Source: Patellaria atrata CBS 101060 (taxonomy: Eukaryota; Ascomycota; Dothideomycetes; Patellariales; Patellariaceae). Taken from it: 64,000 nucleotides of DNA. The translations under genes and the position numbers were made by a program. The stretch covers positions 205,587 through 269,586 of the forward strand of contig MU006097.1 in the NCBI GenBank assembly GCA_010093705.1, given 5' to 3'. Each line of letters starts with the position of its first letter. Position 1 is the stretch's first letter. Positions 56,201 through 64,000 of this stretch are shown here, in pieces. The notes under the pieces are model-generated. The model worked only from the letters and a program-made list of their open reading frames with translations. It was not told the DNA's origin and searched no databases.

Positions 56201-58826
56201 CAATCAGTATAACCGCCTTATTATGCTGTCGTGGCCTGCGAATACAGATATCCAGCCTTGCACTGGTAAAGAGGGTGTTGTCGAATATACGGGAAAGTAC
56301 GCAGCAAAGGCTGAGAAGGGCTCGGAGTCCTACACGCGGTTGATGGCTAAACTCGTTCCTTTTTTCAATCAGAATGCTCCATATCCGTCGTTCATCTCCA
56401 AAGCGATGAACAGGCTTATTGGCGAGCGCGATTGGTCTACTCAAGAGGTTTGCCATCTTCTACTCGATCTTCCTCTATCGCACAACACTCGAATGGTTAT
56501 CAACGTCGATCTTCGACCAGAAGAGAATTAACCGCAAATGTTCTTTGTTGAAGCTGGCGTTGAAGGTCAGCAAGGCAAGTCGTTACTACAAAAGTATAAA
56601 GATCGGCCGGAGGAGGACGAGAACGTCAGCTATCTCAAATTTACAAAGGATTTCTCACACCATGGCAAGATTCAGCCTCGTCCACGAGCTAAGCCGCGAG
56701 TTGTCAATTTGATGCCCTATTATTCACCTGCTGATACTGACAACTACTGTCGTGCGAAGTTAATGCTCCACAAACCATTTCGTCGCCTTGATGAGCTCCT
56801 CCAAATCAATGCCGACGACGAACCCGTTGCAACTTTTAAAGAGGCTCGGGAAGATTTTCGGGCCATCTATCCTGAACTCGAAGCCGACAGTCTTGATGTT
56901 GAGATGCCAGATGAAGAAGAGTCGTTACTCGAAGCTACTCCAGAGCCCGAAAACAAAGATATTGAGGGTTCGTGGGAAGAACTGGCACGTCGTCTACCAG
57001 GCCGAGATGGTGCTGCTGTTGACAATCCGGACAAACTTGGAGATCGTGCTATCGACCGTCAAGTGGATTGTATGGATAGAGTTGGTCATATTGAACTTGA
57101 ACATGACTTTTGGAAGCAGATGAAGACCGAGTATCCGGCTCGAAATGAGGTTGAAATTACAGGTAGTTATGATGACTTACAGTTAAAACAGGAGCTATCC
57201 TACGACCTCGTTATCAACCATTATTTGGCTGAGCTTGAGCACGACCCTTCGGAACAGTTGCTTCTCCATATCGATGGTCAAGGTGGCACTGGTAAGACGT
57301 TCGTTATTATGCTAATCTGTGCAAGGCTCGAACAGTTGTCGCTCGTAGTTCAACATGGAATTACTATCAACCCAATTGTTAGAGCAGCTCTGACTGGTGT
57401 CACGGCTCACAATATCAATGGTAGGACAATCTACGCTCTCTTTCGTCTTCCAATCAAGAGTAAGGCATACAAGCCACTTAGCGCTTAAAACCTTGCTTCT
57501 CTTCAAGCTCAGTTTCGTCACGTTCGATACTTCGTTATTGACGAGAACTCAATGATCGGATTACGACAACTTGCCTGGTCAGACCGCCGCTGTAAGGATA
57601 TTTGGCTCGATAGTAAGGACCTTCCATTCGGTGGCCTCAATATCATCATGGTGGGTGATTTCTTCCAGTTACCACCTGTTGGAGAGGGCGCCCTTTATGA
57701 TGACAAGAAACCGAAGGACCTGGATGAGATTGCCGCTCAGAGTTTGTATACGCGGTTCCGTCAAACCATTACGTTGGATGTCGTTATGCGACAGCAAGGT
57801 AACGATCCGACTGCCGTGGCTTTTCGGTTCGCTCTTAACAACCTCCGCTCGGGCTTGGTGACCGTTGATGACTGGAAGACTCTCTCCTCTCGTGTTCTAG
57901 CACAAGTTGTTCTCGATGGTAGGTATAATGATTCCTTTGAAACAGCGTTACGGATATTCTCCAAAAAAAGAGCAAGTACGGCTATTCAACCATGCCCGTA
58001 TACGTGACTTACGTAAGCCCGTAGTTTGTTTAGAAGCTACCCATCAAGGCCCACAAGCTCGAAAGGTGTCAACAGAAGACGCTGGGTACCTCCAGAGCCT
58101 ATTACCTATATCTATTGGAGCTCGAATCATGCTTACAGAGAATATCTGGACCGAGAGAGGGTTGGTAAATGGCGCGCTCGGAACAATACATGATATCGTT
58201 TGACCAGCTGGAACGCAAAATCCACGAAAAAAGCCATCAGTCACTCCAATGATAGATTTTGACAAGTGCGTTGGCCCGGGTATTGAGCACCTTGATAAGC
58301 ACCATGTGCCTATCTGCCGGTCGAAACGCGAATAGTATCCCAGAACGGTTACTTGCTCTCGAATCCAGTTTTCAATTGTTATCGCCTACGCTATCACCAT
58401 CTACAAGAGCCAGGGAGTCACAGTTGATCAGGCCGTGTTGAATATCTCTGACGCTCGAGACTTTGCACCTGGTCTTACCTATGTGGCTATCTCTCGAGTG
58501 AAGGCGCTTGACGGATTCTTATTTGAAGATACCTTCGATTTACGACGACTTCGATCAGACCAATCCGAAACACACCGTATGCGGACCAGAGATCTCCAAC
58601 AACGGGCCGGTCAAGAGGTTCTGCTTGAGGTACGTGAAAGGCTACAACACCAACCCCAAGTCCGCGTTCAAAACCAAATACTAACTACTAACAGAACGAT
58701 GAGACCGAACTACCTCCACCTTATACGCAACCGGAACGACTCACCTCTCCGATAGAGCAACTCACTTCTGAATTCGTTGGCTTATTCTCGAGTGACCCAC
58801 GAAGCGAGATGGATATTGACGGCTAA
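53220..58826 (+). mobile_element. Decayed Helitron (Rep-helicase rolling-circle DNA transposon)
   Basis: Plain DNA transposon coding region of the fungal Rep-Hel type; outer ends not located. An N-terminal zinc-finger-like part (FCSQCGNLKDATVDKF, then TCSRCR) is followed by a relic intron 53430-53527 and a domain with CxxC pairs (FICDDCNLARGDSR, CNTC). The Helitron_like_N/Rep region covers about 55069-56480, with a degenerate HUH site (GSTYSHGVYW, first His absent) and the tyrosine motif YTGKYAAK near 56290. The Pif1-type helicase covers about 57200-58560: Walker A GQGGTGKTF, DENSM, GDFFQLPPV, AITIYKSQGVTVD and YVAISRVK. A final intron near 58630-58694 leads to a last exon ending MDIDG at 58826. 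At least ten in-frame stops and at least two frameshifts show that it is dead as an autonomous copy. Most stops replace Gln or Trp codons. Confidence 0.93.
53430..53527 (+). other. Relic intron with GC-rich inverted segment in the Helitron
   Basis: It begins GTAAGT and ends TTTTTAG, between CRPTK and KRKAVGQLEG-coding sequence. Inside lies a G-run/C-run palindrome (GGGGGTTCCGGGGG then CTCCCCC, about 53474-53494) that would form a strong hairpin in RNA. Introns in Helitron helicase genes are known in fungi. Confidence 0.6.
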
Positions 58827-60276
58827 TGGCGACTACAATGGTATGGTGGAATCACAGTTTGGGGCTGTTGGTATGCCACGACAGGGCAATTTTCACTCAA
58901 ATACAGGGGGTTATGCTGTCAGATCGATATCTCCGCTCCGCTCCACCCCTGTGGTCGAAAAGTTGTATTTAAGCACCTAAAATCACTCTATTTGAGAGCA
59001 CAATCAAAAGCTGTTTAAAATGCTCCAATTCGACTTTTAAGATAATGTTAACTGATCGATAACGTAACCTTACTTTTGGCTTGACTTTTGGACTTTTAGC
59101 GCCGTTACTCTCTGATATTGCCGTTTCCGATTAGCCCATACTCGTGAAATGCCTCGCTTAGCTGGGCACCCTATTTGTTGTTTACGAACAAGTATGATAT
59201 TACTGTACCTGTCAGATATAAGCCTTACTGCCAAACTCGGCATTAAGGTCGGCCTTTTGCCGTAGTGGTATAATCTCACAGTACCTTAGTAGAACAGCTT
59301 AAGCTGTCCCAACACCTTCTTTCCTTAAGTTTAAGCTTCATGTACATACAGCAATATACATTTCAGCTTTCATTTGAGGTTGAGCCCTGACACTCACCTC
59401 CTAATTCACTGTGAATAGACAGATAGACATCTAGTGATATACAACACAGCGTGTAGCCGTTGGGTCACGATAACAGGAGGGGCCAAATACCTTACGATCG
59501 AAGACGACACATTCAGTGGTATGTCTACTTTCGATACCAGGATCCACAGTTCTACGGTTCATCAAGAGACATCCATAGCACGACATTTAGAGTAATTCGA
59601 AACGAACGGGAGCTCAGTCTTTAAGCGCCGTAGCTTATGGATTAGCAGCTGGCTGCATCTATAATTTCGCGCAGACCGAATACAGGGGCAAATGATTCTG
59701 CCCCCCACCAAAAGAGCGTCATCAATATTGAAGAATTGTTGAGTTCACCGTCACGAGGAAGAGTTGCTTTCCGTGCAGGCCTAAAATGGACGATCAAAAA
59801 CTCATCCTTCTCATCTCGTACCACATCTCAAATCGCAATATTCTCTTACGATACTCGAGTGTCTTTCGTCTACCTAACGGAGTAAAATCACAGTGCAATG
59901 AAGATGTCGACCGAGAAGAGGGAGTGAATAAGCAACCGGGCGGCCCATCCAAGCTATTGGTAGGGAAGTTATTCATGCTGTGTCGGCAGATATTCCGCAA
60001 ACGTCTGATACACCGACGAACCCATCGAATGGTTGCCCAGGTTTTGTGTAAAGGTGGCTCACTATGCGCTCCAATTGCAGTCTCAGTGCTGCTCGAGTGC
60101 CCTCCTTGCAGATCTTCAGCCTTGCGATGAGCAAAATTGAAAAGGAGGGCATCCCATCCTGAGAGCGCAAAATTTCGTCGTAACTATTCTCTATTCCAAA
60201 TCATCAATCAATTCACCCTTATAAAATTATTTCCCTCGCGGTCAATTTACCCATATATTGAAGCAAATATCCTCTA
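58827..60276. other. Helitron right flank and promoter side of second HET gene
   Basis: 1.45 kb without a supported gene. It includes the Helitron 3' untranslated sequence. Candidate terminal structures such as ATTCAC-T-GTGAAT followed 14 nt later by CTAG (about 59406-59434) were noted but not adopted. The last 90 bases look like a leader of the HET gene. Confidence 0.4.
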
Positions 60277-63021
60277 ATGGCTGCGAATCATCTCCCTCAA
60301 TACTTGTTCAAGTACTGCCCCCTTCAAAAAATAACAGAAATCCGTATAATAAAACTTCACCCTAACGGAACTCGAGATGCAGACATTGATTGTGAGCTGT
60401 CTGTTCTTGACCTAGAGGCCAAAGAGGAGGAAGCATACGGTGCAGTTTCATGGTGTTGGGGAAAGGCCGGCGATGGTGGTGCCAACAAAAAGATACGTAT
60501 CCGGCATGGCGATACTTGGTATTCTTTTATCATATCACCCAATCTCGATCTTGCCCTCCGTACACTCAGACCTAGTAAAGCTGGGACCCCGAAAATCCTA
60601 TGGATTGATGCAATCTGCATCAATCAAGATGACCCGAGGGAGAAGAATAACCAGGTACCGATGATGGCCAAGATATATGGCAACGCTCACCGTATTCACG
60701 TCTGGCTTGGGGAGGAAGATAAAGGGAGCTCTCACGCAATGAATTTCATCACCAAACTTGTGAAAGATCTCACTGCTTTCGATTCGTTGATTAGGCAAAA
60801 GGACGACGAGGCCGCTCGCAACTGGGATGCACTGGCCGCGCTCATGAAGAGGGACTGGTTTACACGGAAGTGGGTAATTCAAGAAATTACTCTAGCTAAA
60901 AGGGCAGAACTTCTTTGTGGGGACAAACGTGTTACGTGGCGTGACTTCGCCGACGCCGTGTCTCTCTTCAACGAGGTAGAAACAGGTACCCGCAGCCTCT
61001 CTCGCATAATGAAGAGCAGGGAAGACTTTGGCAATGTGTCAGACTTCTTCGGTCACGTTCCCGCTTTCAGTGCAACGCGTTTAGTTGAAGCTACTAATGA
61101 GCTCTTTACCCCCTCCAAGGATGGTCAGAAAAAACCTCTAAGGAGTTTGGAATATCTAGTGTCTACACTTAGCTCCTTCAATGCCACCGAGCCGCGTGAT
61201 ACAATCTATGGCCTCCTCGCCATTGCGAAAGATACAAGCCCACGCACAGCAAAACCACTGGATGATAAAGAGCTTGCAGATTTACCGCCTGACATCCGCC
61301 ACAGATTAAAGCTGTGGGGCCGTTCAACCATTCGAACTGAGTTCTACAACGTCGACTATAAGCAGAGTACAGTACAAGTCTTTAAAGAGTTTATCATGTT
61401 TGCCATCTCGAAAGCGGATCGAACCCGGGCACTCGATGTGATCTGTAGACCTTGGGCGCCTGTACCTCGAAAACCCAAAGATAGGAAGAGAAAGCATCCA
61501 CAAGATGAAATTGACGATGAAATTTTGGAAGATATCTACATGTCAAACGACGAAGATGACGCTGGTCAGCAGAGGGTAAAGGGGAGGGAGGATAAAACAG
61601 AAGCGTATGTTGGTGCGCGAGCCAAAGAAGAAACAGACCCAGATTTGCCGTCCTGGATACCTCAAGTCACAAATCGTCCCTTTGATTTGGATGGCAAGAA
61701 ACAGCGAATGGAACGAAAGAACGCTGATGCATTATGCGGTATGCCAGGCCAAAACAAAAACTACACGGCTGCCGGATCGAGGACAGTTACGAAGAGGCTC
61801 AAGTTCGAAGATGGTGAAACTCATCACAGTAACTCTATCAAAGATGGCGAGCCATATTATAGCATGTTTGTTGAGGGTTTCGAACTTGACGTGGTAGCGG
61901 ATCTTCAATGGCCATCACTGAATGGAGTGATACCAAGAGAATGGAGGCTTTTAGGCAAATGGAAGGATTATGAAAGCGCTCCTCCAGATGAATTCTGGAG
62001 GACGCTTGTGGGAGACAGAGGCCAATTCAGTAGGAACACAATGAACTTCTATCCAAGGACCTGCCTTCATGCCATGCAACAATGCGTTCCAGATGATAAC
62101 ATCGACACAAACTTGATCATCAATGACAACGTCTGTTCAATTACTTGTGAATTTTTACGACGAGTCCAGGCTGTTGTCTGGAACCGTTGCCTAATGCGCA
62201 GTAAGGAAACCAAGCAACTCGGCTTGGTCCCCAAGTATTCAAAAAATAACGACCTTATCTGCATTCTATATGGATGCAGTGTACCTGTAATACTACGCAG
62301 ATACGAAAAGACCGATGGTCAAATTGAGAATGAACGAGAGCAGAGGGAAGAGAGGAACCGTGCAAAGATTCAGGACGCTGCTATAAAGATACAGAGAGCG
62401 TTTCGTGGTAGAAAAAAAAGGAATCGGTCCCTCAGACCACCATTTTCAATTAAGTACTTTTCTATAGACTCTGCTCCTGCGGAAATGACGCGTGGATTAA
62501 CGCCAGCTGGAACTGCGTCGTCCGGTACTTTAACATCCACAACTCCTGGACAAACAATCCCTGAGGGGAACCAGTCTCAAGAAATCATACTGAACGGCAA
62601 GATGCCGAGCGAAGAGACTTTGATTAAAGACACGTTGAGCGGAGAGGTCAACACCACAAACGGAGACGGAAATATGCCGAACGGAGACGCAAACATACCA
62701 AATGGGGAAATGCTGAATAGCAAAGCACAAAGAGGAAAAACGCTAAATGGGGAGGTGCCGAACGGAGAGATTAGTGAGAGAAGTGATGCTGGATCGAAGA
62801 AACCCGAAGCATTTAAAGAAACAATGTTCCAAGCAAGGACATCTGGTTTACCAATACCTGAAATAACTACCCCGAAACTATCTTTGTCCGAAAGAAGGTC
62901 TGATGAACGATACTACTACGAATTTGTTGGAGAAGCCTATGTACACGGCATGATGAATGGCGAAGCAATCGACTACTTCGCAAGTGCTGGATTGAAGTCA
63001 CAGCTTTTTGAACTTCGATGA
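60277..63021 (+). CDS. Large HET-domain protein with internal IQ motif
   Basis: Single-exon 914-residue HET protein. HET signatures are AYGAVSWCWGKAG near 50, KILWIDAICINQDDPREKNNQVPMMAKIYGNAHRIHVWLG at about 107-146, WVIQEITLAKRAELLCGD near 205 and EPRDTIYGLLAIAKDTS near 308. A basic cluster PRKPKDRKRKH near 403 may be a nuclear signal. The class-typical C-terminal pair DLICILYGCSVPVILRRYEK and YYEFVGEAYVHGMMNGEAID is split by roughly 200 extra residues. These contain an IQ calmodulin-binding motif (AAIKIQRAFRGRKKR, about 702-716) and a low-complexity stretch of NGE/NGD/SGE-type repeats (about 769-834). The reading frame is intact despite the decayed Helitron just upstream. Expected role: cell-death effector in self/non-self recognition; regulation by calcium-calmodulin is inference. 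Confidence 0.92.
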   Translation: MAANHLPQYLFKYCPLQKITEIRIIKLHPNGTRDADIDCELSVLDLEAKEEEAYGAVSWCWGKAGDGGANKKIRIRHGDTWYSFIISPNLDLALRTLRPSKAGTPKILWIDAICINQDDPREKNNQVPMMAKIYGNAHRIHVWLGEEDKGSSHAMNFITKLVKDLTAFDSLIRQKDDEAARNWDALAALMKRDWFTRKWVIQEITLAKRAELLCGDKRVTWRDFADAVSLFNEVETGTRSLSRIMKSREDFGNVSDFFGHVPAFSATRLVEATNELFTPSKDGQKKPLRSLEYLVSTLSSFNATEPRDTIYGLLAIAKDTSPRTAKPLDDKELADLPPDIRHRLKLWGRSTIRTEFYNVDYKQSTVQVFKEFIMFAISKADRTRALDVICRPWAPVPRKPKDRKRKHPQDEIDDEILEDIYMSNDEDDAGQQRVKGREDKTEAYVGARAKEETDPDLPSWIPQVTNRPFDLDGKKQRMERKNADALCGMPGQNKNYTAAGSRTVTKRLKFEDGETHHSNSIKDGEPYYSMFVEGFELDVVADLQWPSLNGVIPREWRLLGKWKDYESAPPDEFWRTLVGDRGQFSRNTMNFYPRTCLHAMQQCVPDDNIDTNLIINDNVCSITCEFLRRVQAVVWNRCLMRSKETKQLGLVPKYSKNNDLICILYGCSVPVILRRYEKTDGQIENEREQREERNRAKIQDAAIKIQRAFRGRKKRNRSLRPPFSIKYFSIDSAPAEMTRGLTPAGTASSGTLTSTTPGQTIPEGNQSQEIILNGKMPSEETLIKDTLSGEVNTTNGDGNMPNGDANIPNGEMLNSKAQRGKTLNGEVPNGEISERSDAGSKKPEAFKETMFQARTSGLPIPEITTPKLSLSERRSDERYYYEFVGEAYVHGMMNGEAIDYFASAGLKSQLFELR

Positions 63022-63340
63022 TACCGATCAGTTTTATCTGATTACTTCTTCTCAAGTCTATGTTTGTTGCGACAATATTTCTTATACCATGATCTGAATG
63101 TGGCTCCTGCGACCGTTGATGTCAGTATTTGAGCCGATAGAACACCTTCACTATTGAGACGCAGCTTGTTAAGAATACTATTCGTTAAGAAATTCAAATA
63201 TACCGCAGTGAATAAAATCATATTCATATCCCATCACCTTCTAATAATCATCAGGATCTAGATTGTCAGTATATTTCTATCAGCCTTTCTTCCATCAATG
63301 TTCAATACACTGATAATATTTTCCCACGTAGCAAACCAGT
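63022..63340. other. 3' flank of HET gene
   Basis: A/T-rich sequence with the probable 3' untranslated region. Nothing else is recognised. Confidence 0.45.
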
Positions 63341-63418
63341 ACGTACGGCCACAGAATAAGGAAAATAGGGAATCCCGTCCGTTCTGCCACGAAGGGTGAC
63401 TCTACCATGTATTGGTGT
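63341..63418 (+). pseudogene. Truncated 5S rRNA copy
   Basis: The first 48 nt align without gaps to the 5' half of filamentous-ascomycete 5S rRNA as I recall it, at roughly three-quarters identity. This includes CGTACGGCCACAG against the usual CATACGACCATAG, and AGGGAATCCCGTCCGTTCTGCC against AGGGCTTCCCGTCCGCTCAGCC. The central 25-30 nt are missing. GGGTGAC...ACCATG...TTGGTGT then matches the 3' part around GGGTGACCACCAGCGAAT. Several of the mismatches in the 5' half are transitions. Dispersed 5S genes and pseudogenes are known in Pezizomycotina. Confidence 0.65.
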
Positions 63419-64000
63419 AAAAAAGTAAAATACTTCTTCTAAGATCTTTAGTCCGTTAATTAGGTTTTAGAAATCTCGAATGTAGTAAGGGCTCGATATC
63501 GCAGCTAAGCGCTTTAAACAGCGCCACTAATATACTCGAAAGGTAAACTCGTACTAACTAGCTTTTCCCTACCTCAGATTTTTTTGTCACGGTTCGCAAT
63601 TAGCACGTGACTTCTTCATGCACAGCCCCTTCTATCGTGGCTGGCATGGCTAGTATCTTGGCAAGCAGTCAAGATTACACATCTGTACGTCGTTTAGCAA
63701 CCTCCGTAGTAAAATTCTCGTTCAACTCCAATACTATCTATTAGTACTTGTTCGAGCCCTGACATATATTTTTGATATAGGAATAATAGCACAATAGTGC
63801 TATTACTTTAGAATTAAAATTATCAAGTAAGTAGACAATAAAAAGAAAGTATTCTAAGATTCCATCTTAGAGGATGGAGTGCCATGTTACGGCCACAAGT
63901 TGTAAAAGCATGCAGACAACGAGTGAGGGGAAAGAAGGAACACCACTCGGGAGAACTGCGGATGAAACCAGCAATAGCGAATCACGTGACTTGGACGTTT
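63419..64000. other. A/T-rich right edge, no feature recognised
   Basis: Rich in TA-containing short words with few open frames, consistent with mutated repeat DNA or plain intergenic sequence. The window ends without a gene. Confidence 0.4.

Noticed and set aside
59406-59434. Helitron right terminus (palindrome followed by CTAG)
   Set aside because: The palindrome has almost no loop and the spacing is loose; no matching left end was found, so the element boundary was left open.

Overview
The window reads as nuclear DNA of a filamentous ascomycete (Pezizomycotina). Its genes carry short 46-110 nt GT-AG introns with CTAAC-like branch sites. Typical gene content includes the pH-sensing receptor PalH, HET-domain proteins, a DUF2235 protein and a tRNA-Thr with a short anticodon-loop intron. 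A Helitron and a 5S rRNA copy both show transition-type decay resembling repeat-induced point mutation. The sequence alone does not fix a class or genus.

From 0 to 46.3 kb is a gene-dense, mostly housekeeping segment. In order it holds a two-LIM paxillin-like protein; the divergent mitochondrial pair QCR8 and prohibitin PHB1; a GFA/CENP-V family protein; an unknown protein; ribosomal protein L32 (four short exons, invisible as one long ORF); PalH; the sorting nexin MVP1; the cullin neddylation factor DCN1, interrupted by an abnormally long 1.15 kb intron; a second divergent mitochondrial pair, an NDUFAF6-like complex I assembly factor and the phosphatidylglycerophosphate phosphatase GEP4; an F-box protein; MKT1 divergent from a six-exon 2-oxoglutarate dioxygenase; a Rad4/Cut5/Dpb11-type multi-BRCT replication checkpoint protein; an alpha-arrestin with a PPxY motif; and an Nha1-type Na+/H+ antiporter. 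Two minisatellites lie at 12.1 and 25.4 kb.

From 46.6 to 64 kb the character changes to accessory DNA. A HET-domain protein with an arginine-rich N-terminus and one membrane segment is transcribed head-to-head with a DUF2235 alpha/beta-hydrolase. Then come the tRNA-Thr, a decayed intron-containing Helitron (about 53.2-58.9 kb), a second, very large HET protein that carries an IQ calmodulin-binding motif inside its C-terminal region, and a truncated 5S rRNA copy in gene-poor flanking sequence. The pairing of HET and DUF2235 genes beside transposon debris makes this end a candidate self/non-self recognition island.

Most coding calls required joining exons by conserved protein sequence and splice signals. 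All spliced totals given here are whole multiples of three.
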